Positions 53,971 through 61,991 of a DNA stretch of 64,000 nucleotides are shown one piece after another. Source of the stretch: Mucilaginibacter sp. (GTDB lineage: Bacteria > Bacteroidota > Bacteroidia > Sphingobacteriales > Sphingobacteriaceae). The stretch covers positions 146,881 to 210,880 of the forward strand of contig JAQBOA010000016.1 in assembly GCA_028288305.1 (NCBI GenBank). The letters run 5' to 3'. Each line of letters opens with the position of its first letter. The first letter of the stretch is position 1. The notes below the pieces were generated by a model. It worked only from the letters and a program-made list of their open reading frames with translations, did not search any database and was not told where the DNA came from. Both the position numbers and the translations under genes were made by a program.

Positions 53971-55774
53971 GTGGCAGTTGTATTCATTAATTTTATTAGG
54001 CTTTATATTATTTAATTCTGCATGTGCACAAAATCCTCCTTTTACCGGGCAGGCCTATGTTAACGAAGAAAAGCTTGATGAGCAGTCTACAGTTTTATTG
54101 AACAATGCAGTATATTTAATCCCCTTCCAAAACCTGGATCAGCTAAAAATTGCCAGTATTCATTTTACAAATCAATATGCCGCCAATTTTGATAGCCTGC
54201 TGAATAAATATACTAAAGTAACTGCTGTTAACGGCAACGACTACACCGGTATAAAAAGCCTTGGTGATCTTTCTTTTGATCTTAAGTTGTTTAATACGCT
54301 GATTATTCAATTAAATGATGCGGATTTAAATAATCCGCTCATTATTAACTTTATCAACTCCAATCAAAAAGTTAAAAATGTAATTGTTGCATTATTTGGC
54401 AGCAGCAATGCATTAATTAAATTAAACAATGTAAGCGTACCAATCATATGGACTGAGCGGGTATCTCCTGTTTCTGCATTTTATAGTGCCCAAGCTATAT
54501 TTGGCGGTGTTGTTATTACACAAAAGTTAAAAAAAACTTTGTCCATGGTATACCAGGCAAATATGGGCTTTACAACTACTAAAGTCCGTTTACAATATAC
54601 TGTTCCTGAGGATGCCGGTATAAATACAAATGATCTCCTCCCAATTGATAATATCGCAGCAGAAGCTATTCTTAACCAGGCAACGCCTGGCTGCGTGGTT
54701 TTAGTGGCTAAAGATGGCAAGGTTATATTTAATAAAGCGTACGGCTATCATACTTATGATAAAACGTTACCGGATAAGTTGACTGATATTTTTGACCTTG
54801 CTTCCATGACTAAAACATCGGCCACTACCATGGAAGCCATGCAGCTTTATGATCAGGGTAGACTAAGCCTTGATTCTACAGTCGACGATTACCTTCCTCT
54901 TACCCATAAAACCGATAAAAATGATATACGCGTAAGAGAGTTATTATTACACCAGGCAGGTTTGATCCCTGACATTCCAACTCTTACAACAATTTTACCA
55001 ACTGATCACAGCACTGACTCATCAGCTGCTTTTCCTACAAAAGTTAACGAACATTATTATTTAAGAAAGGATTATTTTAAAGAGGTAATGTGGCCCGAAA
55101 TGCTGTTCTCGCCGCTAAAAACAAGGGGGCAATATGTTTACAGCGACCTGAGCATGTGTTTTATGCAGCAAATAATAGAAACAGTTACCTCAACACCTGA
55201 GAATGTTTATGTACAGCAACAGTTTTATAATCCGCTGGGTATGCAAACAGCAGGATACTTACCGTTGTACCGGTTTGCACCAAGCCAGATAATACCTACA
55301 GAAGACGACCAGGTTTATCGTCATGCTTTGCTGGATGGCTACGTACATGACCCTACTGCCGCTTTAATGGGTGGTGTGGCGGGCCATGCAGGTTTATTTG
55401 CCAGTGCAAATGACGTTGCTATCTTATACCAGATGATGTTAAACCGGGGAGCTTATGGCGGTGTGCAGTACATTAAACCTGAAACAGTAGACTTGTTTAC
55501 TGCCAAACAATCGGATGTAAGCCGCCGTGGTTTAGGTTTTGACCGATGGGACCCTTTAGTTGATCATCATTACCCATCACAATTGGCTTCGCCGCAGACT
55601 TATGGGCATACAGGCTTTACCGGCACCTGTGTTTGGGTTGACCCCAAATATAACCTGGTGTATATATTCTTATCAAATCGTGTAAATCCTTCTATAGGCA
55701 GCAAATTAGGCAGCTTAAATATACGGCCTCGGATACAGGATGTGGTTTACGAAGCAATACAGAAAGGGATGTGA
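53957..55774 (+). CDS. Serine hydrolase (class C beta-lactamase fold) with GH3-like N-terminal remnant
   Basis: A 605-residue secreted protein with a signal peptide through FNSACAQ. The C-terminal ~400 residues are a class C beta-lactamase/DD-peptidase fold: FDLASMTKTSATTMEA (SxxK with Ser and Lys), YSDLSMC (YxN position) and HTGFTGTC (KTG position). The N-terminal ~200 residues resemble the C-terminal domain of GH3 enzymes fused to such hydrolases in Bacteroidota, but the GH3 catalytic barrel is absent. I chose the ATG at 53957; one at 53942 is also possible. It overlaps the amidohydrolase gene, so both may act on cell-wall or peptide material. Confidence 0.8.
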   Translation: MRENKWQLYSLILLGFILFNSACAQNPPFTGQAYVNEEKLDEQSTVLLNNAVYLIPFQNLDQLKIASIHFTNQYAANFDSLLNKYTKVTAVNGNDYTGIKSLGDLSFDLKLFNTLIIQLNDADLNNPLIINFINSNQKVKNVIVALFGSSNALIKLNNVSVPIIWTERVSPVSAFYSAQAIFGGVVITQKLKKTLSMVYQANMGFTTTKVRLQYTVPEDAGINTNDLLPIDNIAAEAILNQATPGCVVLVAKDGKVIFNKAYGYHTYDKTLPDKLTDIFDLASMTKTSATTMEAMQLYDQGRLSLDSTVDDYLPLTHKTDKNDIRVRELLLHQAGLIPDIPTLTTILPTDHSTDSSAAFPTKVNEHYYLRKDYFKEVMWPEMLFSPLKTRGQYVYSDLSMCFMQQIIETVTSTPENVYVQQQFYNPLGMQTAGYLPLYRFAPSQIIPTEDDQVYRHALLDGYVHDPTAALMGGVAGHAGLFASANDVAILYQMMLNRGAYGGVQYIKPETVDLFTAKQSDVSRRGLGFDRWDPLVDHHYPSQLASPQTYGHTGFTGTCVWVDPKYNLVYIFLSNRVNPSIGSKLGSLNIRPRIQDVVYEAIQKGM

Positions 55775-55808
55775 TGATTTCAAATGTGCAGATATGAAGA
55801 TATTTTTT

Positions 55809-55840
55809 GATTTCGGATGTTCAATTTCGGATTTATTTAG
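55809..55840 (+). repeat. REP-like element, copy 1
   Basis: GATTTCGGATGTTCAATTTC and a following GGATTT match blocks near 57118-57152 and, inverted and interrupted, at 56681-56733. It lies in a 463-base gap (55775-56237). The rest of that gap shows no gene, only AT-rich sequence. Confidence 0.5.
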
Positions 55841-56237
55841 AGCAAAAAAGCCAATATCAAGTAGTCAGACTATATATAGCCAAAGGTTGACGGACAACGG
55901 ATTTTACAGGTTATGTTCACGTTCATTTCACACATCACATGTAGATGAACGCTCATGAATGCCTGTAAATCAACCACTTGTAGTTTTTAAAATTTCACGG
56001 CAGCTATCTTGCTTTTAATCAGCGACTTACCTTAATTTAGTGCTTGATTAGTCAGTTATTTGCAATGAAAATGACATGAAATAAGGTTGTTTTCGGGCCA
56101 GTTTGCAGGAAATTTGCGAATTTTGGTCGCGTAAGACGTTCATTGTGTTCATAGTTGAACATTAGCGATTGATGGTGACCTCGTAGTCGCCAAATGGGGG
56201 GATTATTTAGAGTGAAAGGGGTTAATGTTAACAAGTT

Positions 56238-56468
56238 TTAAGCCAATCTTTTGGCTGCTTCGTTTACCAGTTCTAAGAAATCCTTTAAAGGTAATTTCCT
56301 TATTATTAAACTTTCAACACAACCCGGGCCAGGAAATTCAATTTCGAGATCGTCGAAGCCATTTTCTTGATCTATTGATGCTACATGTTTGCCATTGTAA
56401 TAAATTTCAATGAACAACTCTTCATGTTCATCGTCATTTGCAATTAAAAAATCAAATCCTTGAGTCAT
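56238..56468 (-). CDS. Small hypothetical protein, 76 residues
   Basis: An acidic soluble protein beginning MTQGFDFLIANDDEHEELFIE and containing EIYYNGKHVASID and EFPGPGCVESLIIRKLPLKDF. No family name is known to me, although short proteins of this kind, with the IYYNG and EFPGP blocks, occur in other Bacteroidota as I recall. It has a proper start and stop and lies alone in a repeat-rich region. An immunity-type role is only a guess. Confidence 0.65.
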   Translation of the reverse strand: MTQGFDFLIANDDEHEELFIEIYYNGKHVASIDQENGFDDLEIEFPGPGCVESLIIRKLPLKDFLELVNEAAKRLA

Positions 56469-56680
56469 ATTTAAGTTTATAATTGTATAATATGAGATGA
56501 AGTCCCCTCACTGCCGTAAGCGTCGCTGTGGCTCACCTGCCTAGGCAGTCCGATTCAAGACACCAGCTTTAGTCCTAAAACCTATTTATGGCTGGTACAT
56601 CAGCGCCATGCTACCCAACACTTAAAAATGTTTTGTTTTTACAATTCAGCCGCTTCAAATTCTTGCTAAATTTGATAAAA

Positions 56681-56733
56681 CAAATCCAAAATTGAACATC
56701 CCTGCCTACCGACAGGCAGGCTAAATCCGAAAT
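56681..56733 (-). repeat. REP-like element interrupted by a CCTGCC palindrome
   Basis: The left part CAAATCCAAAATTGAACATC (56681-56700) and the right part CTAAATCCGAAAT (56721-56733) are an inverted copy of the REP-like block. A 20-base palindrome CCTGCCTACCGACAGGCAGG (56701-56720) is inserted between them. It lies just before the VOC protein gene. Confidence 0.5.
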
Positions 56734-56736
56734 AAA

Positions 56737-57117
56737 ATGAAAACATTAAATATTCCCGAAGGCTATCAGCGAGTAATGCCTTACCTGATCGTAAAAAATG
56801 CGGCAGGATTTCTTGATTTCACTCAAAAAGTTTTTGGTGCAGAAGAGAAACATAAAACGATGCGTGATGAAAAACTGATCATGCATGCCGAAGTAAGTTT
56901 CGGCGACAGTGTGATTATGTTTGCAGACGCGACCGAACAACACCAACAACAGTCTGCAGGTTTGTTTATTTATGTAGATGATTGTGACGCTGTTTATCAA
57001 AAAGCACTTGAAAATGATGCTACGGTTGTTATGGAACCTGCTGATCAAAGTTATGGCCGAAGCGCAGGTGTAAAAGATGCTTTTGGCAATACATGGTGGA
57101 TAACAAGCGCGGTATAA
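56737..57117 (+). CDS. VOC-superfamily protein (glyoxalase/bleomycin-resistance, PhnB-like)
   Basis: A 126-residue protein. VMPYLIVKNAAGFLDFTQKVFGAEEKHK and LIMHAEVSFGDSVIMFAD carry the first beta-alpha-beta unit. AGLFIYVDDCDAVYQKAL and SYGRSAGVKDAFGNTWWI carry the second. The metal-ligand positions include the His in MHAEV. The PhnB-type subgroup has no settled function. It is flanked on both sides by repeat elements. Confidence 0.86.
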   Translation: MKTLNIPEGYQRVMPYLIVKNAAGFLDFTQKVFGAEEKHKTMRDEKLIMHAEVSFGDSVIMFADATEQHQQQSAGLFIYVDDCDAVYQKALENDATVVMEPADQSYGRSAGVKDAFGNTWWITSAV

Positions 57118-57152
57118 TTTCGGATTTCGGATGTTCAATTTCGAATTTGTTT
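57118..57152 (+). repeat. REP-like element, copy 2
   Basis: TTTCGGATTTCGGATGTTCA followed by ATTTCGAATTTG starts right after the VOC stop codon. It matches the block at 55809-55840 in the same orientation. Confidence 0.5.
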
Positions 57153-57172
57153 AAACAAAATCATAATAAATA

Positions 57173-57266
57173 GACATCTCGAACCACGGCGAGAGATTCT
57201 AAACGCTTTTGCATAGCCTGCATTACATCTTCTATAAGTTTTCTCCTCGCACCTCGTCGAAATGAC
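57173..57266 (-). repeat. MITE-like intergenic repeat with GTCATTTCGA end, copy 2
   Basis: Read on the minus strand it starts GTCATTTCGACGAGGTGCGA and GAGAAAACTT, and ends in AGAATCTCTCGCCG and GAGATGTC. The two ends are imperfect inverted repeats, as in a MITE. It belongs to the same family as 47231-47347. Confidence 0.55.
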
Positions 57267-57363
57267 ATTTTTTTTCAAATCCAAAATCGAAATTCCGAAA
57301 CGGCGAAGTCTCCTTGAACACCATTGAAAAACAAACAACAGTGAAAAATCCGAAATAAGCAAA

Positions 57364-57371
57364 TATCTTTG
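57364..57371 (+). promoter_or_regulatory. Candidate -7 box with very short leader for the TPR gene
   Basis: TATCTTTG matches TAnnTTTG and ends only seven bases before the ATG at 57379. If real, the transcript would be nearly leaderless. No -33 TTTG box is evident. Confidence 0.35.
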
Positions 57372-57378
57372 AAACCTA

Positions 57379-58860
57379 ATGATCAAAAAACATCTGCTTC
57401 TTGTTTTATTATTTTTAATTAGTCAATTAAGCGCTAAGGCAAATTTTAATTTTGATAACAATTGTATTGATGCTTATAAAGCTGCTTTCGGATTTAGGAT
57501 AAATGAAGCAAAATTGCTGGTCCAAAAAGAAAGACAACAAAACCCTCAAAACGGGATCACAATTTTATTGGATAATTATATTGATTATTTTAGCCTGTTA
57601 GCCTCTGAAAATAAAACTGAATATGAAAAACTAAAAGATAGAAAATCAATCAGGATTTCCGCATTGGAAGAAAATGACAAAAATTCGCCCTATTACCTTT
57701 TTTCCCAGGCCGAAGTTTATTTACAATGGGGATTGCTAAAAGGCAAATTCGGTGATTATTTCTCCTCTTCAATCGATCTAAAAAAGGCATATAATCTATT
57801 AAAAGAAAATGAAGAAAAATATCCTGATTTTTTACCAAATCAAAAAAGTATAGGGTTGATAAATGTTATTTTCGGTTCATTGCCATCCAATTTAAAAAGT
57901 ATAAGCCGTTTTTTGGGGATGACCGGTAATGTTCAAGCTGGTATTAAACAATTGGAGGTGCTCAGAACTGAACTACCAAAAACAAAGTATAACTTTTATA
58001 AAGATGAAGTGGTCTTTTTTCTTTGCAATATTGATATGGATATCCTGCATAACCAAAACAACTATGCTAAACTGATTCCCTATTTATCGGGGATGGATAA
58101 CAATAGCTTATTAAAAGTTTATTTACAAGGTTATGTTGCTTATAAAACTGCGCATAATGAAGAAGCTATTGCGTTCCTGTCGGTTGACCCGAAATCAAAC
58201 CAATATATAGACATTCCGGGAATACCCTATCTTTTAGGAAATGCCAAACTAAATCGTATGGATAGCGATGCCCATGTTTATTTATTTAAATACATTAAGG
58301 TCTATAATGGAACAAACTATATAAAAGACACTTATCTAAAGCTTGCCTATTACTATTTACTGCAAAATGACACGGAAAAATATCTCTATTTTTTAAAATT
58401 GGTAAAAAGTAAAGGGTATGCAATTGATGAAAAAGATAAACAGGCTTTACGGGAAGCCAATGATGCAAAACCAGATATTGACCTTTTAAAAACCAGGTTT
58501 TATTTTGATGGTGGCTATTACAATAAAGCATTAGCACAAATAGAAAAAAAGGACATAAACGACTTTAAACTATTAAGGGATAAAATTGAATTTTACTACA
58601 GGCTGGGCCGGATTTATGATAAAACTGAAAAATTCAATGATGCTGTAATTAATTACCAGCGGGCAATTAATTTAGGCAAAACAGCCAAATACTATTATGC
58701 AGCCAACGCAGCAGTAAGGGCAGGAAGTATTTTCGAACAAAGAAAGGATTATAACCGGGCGGCTGACTACTACAATCAGGCTTTGGATATGAAAGATCAT
58801 GAGTACCAAAGCAGTATTGATAATGACGCTAAAGAAGGCTTAAAACGAATAAATAAATGA
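57379..58860 (+). CDS. Secreted tetratricopeptide-repeat protein
   Basis: A 493-residue protein with a signal peptide (about 1-21, through LSAKA). The N-terminal half is helical and includes GLINVIFGSLPSNLKSISRFLGM, which recalls the DUF3808/Iml2-type TPR proteins, though weakly. The C-terminal part has clearer TPR units such as YYRLGRIYDKTEKFNDAVINYQ and AGSIFEQRKDYNRAADYYNQAL. It probably works in the periplasm or at the outer membrane as a protein-binding scaffold. It stands alone between repeat-rich gaps. Confidence 0.8.
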   Translation: MIKKHLLLVLLFLISQLSAKANFNFDNNCIDAYKAAFGFRINEAKLLVQKERQQNPQNGITILLDNYIDYFSLLASENKTEYEKLKDRKSIRISALEENDKNSPYYLFSQAEVYLQWGLLKGKFGDYFSSSIDLKKAYNLLKENEEKYPDFLPNQKSIGLINVIFGSLPSNLKSISRFLGMTGNVQAGIKQLEVLRTELPKTKYNFYKDEVVFFLCNIDMDILHNQNNYAKLIPYLSGMDNNSLLKVYLQGYVAYKTAHNEEAIAFLSVDPKSNQYIDIPGIPYLLGNAKLNRMDSDAHVYLFKYIKVYNGTNYIKDTYLKLAYYYLLQNDTEKYLYFLKLVKSKGYAIDEKDKQALREANDAKPDIDLLKTRFYFDGGYYNKALAQIEKKDINDFKLLRDKIEFYYRLGRIYDKTEKFNDAVINYQRAINLGKTAKYYYAANAAVRAGSIFEQRKDYNRAADYYNQALDMKDHEYQSSIDNDAKEGLKRINK

Positions 58861-58937
58861 TTAAATTCTCTCGCTAACGGATACTAAAAAAACTCATTTT
58901 CAAAATCTCAAATGTGATTATATTCATTTTATTGTTG

Positions 58938-59062
58938 CGCCACCCGGCACACCTGGCACAGGGTGGTACACCCGGCACAGTTGAGTATTTGCAACAGCAT
59001 GCTTCCAGCTTATGACAGACAATCACACTGGCCGGCTTTAAATGCCCATGTTCCGAGTGCCA
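58938..59062 (-). repeat. Dispersed intergenic repeat, copy 2 (inverted partner of 31082-31211)
   Basis: On the minus strand it reads GGGCATTTAAAGCCGG, ACTGTGCCGGGTGT and CACCCTGTGCCAGG, in the same order as in the copy after the pigment cluster. It lies in the 444-base gap (58861-59304) that also holds a GGCTCC palindrome array. Confidence 0.65.
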
Positions 59063-59091
59063 AGGGATGCCGCTGTAAACTCAACAAAGGT

Positions 59092-59245
59092 GGCTCCTCT
59101 GGAGCCTAAAACTTATTAGCTATTCTTTCTATAAACATGGGGCTCCTATGGAGCCTTTTTGCTCTTTTTGCCACTTCTTTTTTAGCTCCATAGGAGCAGC
59201 CTGTTTATAGAAAAATCGAAATTTTGTTTGGGCTCCATTGGAGCC
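59092..59245. repeat. GGCTCC palindrome array with long inverted repeat
   Basis: Four near-palindromes occur: GGCTCCTCTGGAGCC (59092-59106), GGCTCCTATGGAGCC (59141-59155), GCTCCATAGGAGC (59185-59197) and GGCTCCATTGGAGCC (59231-59245). The second and third are the cores of a larger inverted repeat whose outer arms are CTATAAACA (59129-59137) and TGTTTATAG (59202-59210). It resembles a small non-autonomous element of Bacteroidota. Confidence 0.6.
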
Positions 59246-59304
59246 TCCGTTAGTACGCTTAATCCTATTAAATTAATTATTTAATATCCATGAGTTTGTT
59301 CTAT

Positions 59305-59961
59305 TTACTCCCCAGGCTCTTCAGTGAACCGTATATTATTTTTTATAGCCTGCAGGTGATGTTTATTTACTTTTTCTTTGAGTGATTCAAAATTAAACTC
59401 CTGATTAGTCCCACAATCCAGCATGTTAAAATATACTGACGGTTTGATACTTTCAAAATATTCTGTTAGAATGCTGCACCATATCAATTGACAATTACCT
59501 TCAATTTTGGGAATAATTGCAGAAAGCCCGCTTTTAAATTCGATATGCCGCACATGGGCCGATTCCAAATTTCCTTGGGGGTAGTAGAGTAATAAATTGC
59601 CGGGAGTAGATAATATTTCAGCAGCATAATTAAGACTTTCCTCCATACTTTTGGATCCGGGTACTATGGAAAAAGCACCAATGTACTTTAACCACCAATT
59701 TTTTTCCATCTGCTTTTTTAATGACATAATGTAAAAACCTTTCAATGGTTGTCTTTTATGAATTCCGTGAAGGCATAAATAAATAGCAAGAAATCCATCC
59801 AAAAAACTAAAGTGGTTACACATCAACAGGTAAGAGTGACCCGGTTTAATTTCTGCCTCTTTAATGATCATTTTATTAAAGCGCCTCCTGAAAAGCCGGG
59901 TCGCTATAATTGCAGCCCACTCAAGGATAGTACTTGGAAGAGGTTTTGCCTTAATGATCAT
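59305..59961 (-). CDS. PlsC-type lysophospholipid acyltransferase
   Basis: A 218-residue protein. MCNHFSFLDGFLAIYL contains the HxxxxD acyltransferase motif (His and Asp), and LLYYPQGNLESAHVRHIEF has the second, FPEGTR-like block altered to YPQGNLE. It is small for the family. It overlaps the alpha/beta hydrolase gene by four bases and is last in the right-hand operon, so it may attach the operon's acyl product to a lipid acceptor. Confidence 0.85.
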   Translation of the reverse strand: MIIKAKPLPSTILEWAAIIATRLFRRRFNKMIIKEAEIKPGHSYLLMCNHFSFLDGFLAIYLCLHGIHKRQPLKGFYIMSLKKQMEKNWWLKYIGAFSIVPGSKSMEESLNYAAEILSTPGNLLLYYPQGNLESAHVRHIEFKSGLSAIIPKIEGNCQLIWCSILTEYFESIKPSVYFNMLDCGTNQEFNFESLKEKVNKHHLQAIKNNIRFTEEPGE

Positions 59962-60782
59962 AATAAAAGATCGCTTAATTTGGATACGAAATTATGATTA
60001 ATCATTTCATGATTTTCATCTAATATAATTACTTCAGCCTTGCTTAACTTCTTAAAAAAGGTATTACCAATTTTCGGCGGATACATCATATCTCGTTTTC
60101 CAAATATAAAAATGCTTTTTATGTGCTGATCCGTGAGCGCCTGTAATAACCGGGGTTCGTTGGTTTCTAAAAAACGCAAATAAGTAAAACAGGCATAAAA
60201 ATTAAATCTTAATTCGGGCGTACCGAATTCTTTAGATAAAATATCATGGCCAGCCTTATCTAAAAACCTGAGCCTCTTTCCCAATTTGAGCATAGTGGTT
60301 AATGCTTTTTTGCTAAGAATTAATTTTTCTAAAAGTTTATTTCCTGTTTTATTTTTACTGAAATAGGCAGTGAGCGTACCTGGATTTAAACTGGAAGGAG
60401 CCAAAACAATATATTCATTAACCATTTCCGCCAGTTCTTCTACAACTGCTGTGGCATAATGCGATCCCATGGAGTACCCTATTACCGAAAAACGGGTTAT
60501 ATGCTCATGTTTGCAAAAGTCTAAAATAAGGTTTGCCAATTCTTTCTTACTTATCCCCTTTTTTACAGCCTGCAGGCTTTGATTTTTAAGTTTCGTTTGT
60601 TTATGAAAGAAGAGATCGAAACCGTAAAAAGTATACTTTAAACCAAGCGATTCGTGCTCAAATAGCTTAAATTGTTTACCATGCATTCCATAACCATGAA
60701 AGCAGAGCATTATTTGCTCTCCTTTACCAAATTTGTAATAATGCAGGTTAACCAGTGAATTTTCAAAATAATGCTCGGTCAT
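59958..60782 (-). CDS. Alpha/beta hydrolase
   Basis: A 274-residue soluble hydrolase. CFHGYGMHGKQFK carries the oxyanion region, GYSMGSHYATAVVEEL the nucleophile elbow with Ser, FGKRDMMYPP the acid and DENHEMINHNF the His. I chose the ATG at 60782, six bases after the PPTase stop; a longer start would overlap that gene by 34 bases. It may release or transfer the acyl chain built by the KS/ACP set, acting as a thioesterase or esterase. Confidence 0.83.
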   Translation of the reverse strand: MTEHYFENSLVNLHYYKFGKGEQIMLCFHGYGMHGKQFKLFEHESLGLKYTFYGFDLFFHKQTKLKNQSLQAVKKGISKKELANLILDFCKHEHITRFSVIGYSMGSHYATAVVEELAEMVNEYIVLAPSSLNPGTLTAYFSKNKTGNKLLEKLILSKKALTTMLKLGKRLRFLDKAGHDILSKEFGTPELRFNFYACFTYLRFLETNEPRLLQALTDQHIKSIFIFGKRDMMYPPKIGNTFFKKLSKAEVIILDENHEMINHNFVSKLSDLLL

Positions 60783-60787
60783 GCTGA

Positions 60788-61189
60788 TTACAAGTTTATT
60801 TGTATAAAAACTGCAGACCAAACATAATCACCGTCGTGCGAGATCGTTAAGCTAATATTAAATTTATTAGGATTTTGATGTAAAATTACTTGTGGCCGCC
60901 CGGCAATTTTTTCACGGATTATTTCTACTTTTTTCCAGGATATGGGTTTAGGATCCAATTGTTTCAGTGCTTTATAAGCGGCTTCCTTTGCTGCCCAGGT
61001 GGATGCATAACGTAATAAGGCATCGTCAAATAAATCACAGTAAGCTATCTCATCTTTCGTGTAAACTTTGTTTTTAAACAGATCATTAAAAGATGCTTTA
61101 AAATCAGGAATAAACACAAGGTCATTACCCACTGCAAATTCCTTACTTGTGGTTATATCATCAAACGTTTTTAAAATCTCATTCTTCAT
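60788..61189 (-). CDS. 4'-phosphopantetheinyl transferase, AcpS-like
   Basis: A 133-residue protein. AVGNDLVFIPDF (Asp as metal ligand) and ASTWAAKEAAYKALKQLDPKPISWKKVE (catalytic Glu and Lys) match the AcpS family, although GND replaces the GID of typical members. ISLTISHDGDYVWSAVF closes the domain. It overlaps the reductase gene by 11 bases, so it is dedicated to the ACP of this operon. The window has a separate AcpS at 4617-4991. Confidence 0.86.
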   Translation of the reverse strand: MKNEILKTFDDITTSKEFAVGNDLVFIPDFKASFNDLFKNKVYTKDEIAYCDLFDDALLRYASTWAAKEAAYKALKQLDPKPISWKKVEIIREKIAGRPQVILHQNPNKFNISLTISHDGDYVWSAVFIQINL

Positions 61190-61991
61190 CTATAGCCACG
61201 CCCATTATATTAAACCCGCCATCAACAAAATGAATATTTCCGGTTATCTTTTTTGACAGGTCAGAAAAATAATAAAGAGCCGTATCGCCAACATCACCTG
61301 CATCAATATTTCCCAACGGCGCTGTAAGTTTGCCCGATTTTCTTAGTTTACGTACACCGCTTATTCCCCCGGAAGAGGTAGTCATGACCAGGCCGGCAGA
61401 AATAGCGTTCACTCTTACCTTTGCCTCTCTAAAATAACTTGCTAAATATAATACAATGTTTTCCAGTGCGGCCTTACTAATACCCATACCTGCATAACCG
61501 GGAATAACCCTTTGCGAACCATTATAAGTAAGCGTTAATATGGAAGCGTTTTTCGCAAGAAGCTTTTCTGCCACCCTGGCTATTCTAAGTAATGAATAAG
61601 CACTGATATTAAAGGAATCCATCAAATCTTCAAACGGGATATTAATATAAGTTGGGGCAGGTTCATTACTTCCCGGAGTGCTGTAACACAAAACCTGCTG
61701 GCTTCCGTAAGCTACACCATGCAAAATATAATCGATAGGGCCTAAACCCTTGTACACGTCATTTAAAAACTTTGTTATCTGTTCTTCATCCTTAACATCT
61801 ACTTCAGTAGCGAACCTACTATTCATCCCTGCCCTCTCCATCAAAAACAAGACCTCATCTTTTGTTTCGGCAACATAACTCAGCGCAACTTTACAACCCG
61901 ATTGATGCAGCTTTAAGGCAATATCATACGCTATTGAACTATCATTTCTGACACCGAAAATTACTGCAACTTTATCTTTGTTGTTTATCAT
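61179..61991 (-). CDS. FabI-like enoyl-ACP reductase
   Basis: A 270-residue SDR-fold reductase. VIFGVRNDSSIAYDIALKL is the FabI-type cofactor loop, LHGVAYG follows, and LTYNGSQRVIPGYAGMGISKAALE holds the two tyrosines and the Lys of the FabI active site. GNIHFVDGGFNIMG is the C-terminal block. It would saturate the enoyl chain, in contrast to the polyene cluster, which lacks such a reductase. It shares its first base with the KS stop. Whether it is the housekeeping FabI or specialised cannot be told. Confidence 0.87.
   Translation of the reverse strand: MINNKDKVAVIFGVRNDSSIAYDIALKLHQSGCKVALSYVAETKDEVLFLMERAGMNSRFATEVDVKDEEQITKFLNDVYKGLGPIDYILHGVAYGSQQVLCYSTPGSNEPAPTYINIPFEDLMDSFNISAYSLLRIARVAEKLLAKNASILTLTYNGSQRVIPGYAGMGISKAALENIVLYLASYFREAKVRVNAISAGLVMTTSSGGISGVRKLRKSGKLTAPLGNIDAGDVGDTALYYFSDLSKKITGNIHFVDGGFNIMGVAIDEE

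Noticed and set aside
55740..55958. 72-codon open frame after the serine hydrolase
   Set aside because: It overlaps the hydrolase end and then runs through a REP-like repeat; no protein-like character.
59092..59245. CRISPR array
   Set aside because: The repeats are short palindromes of unequal spacing and sequence, with no spacers of constant length and no cas genes.
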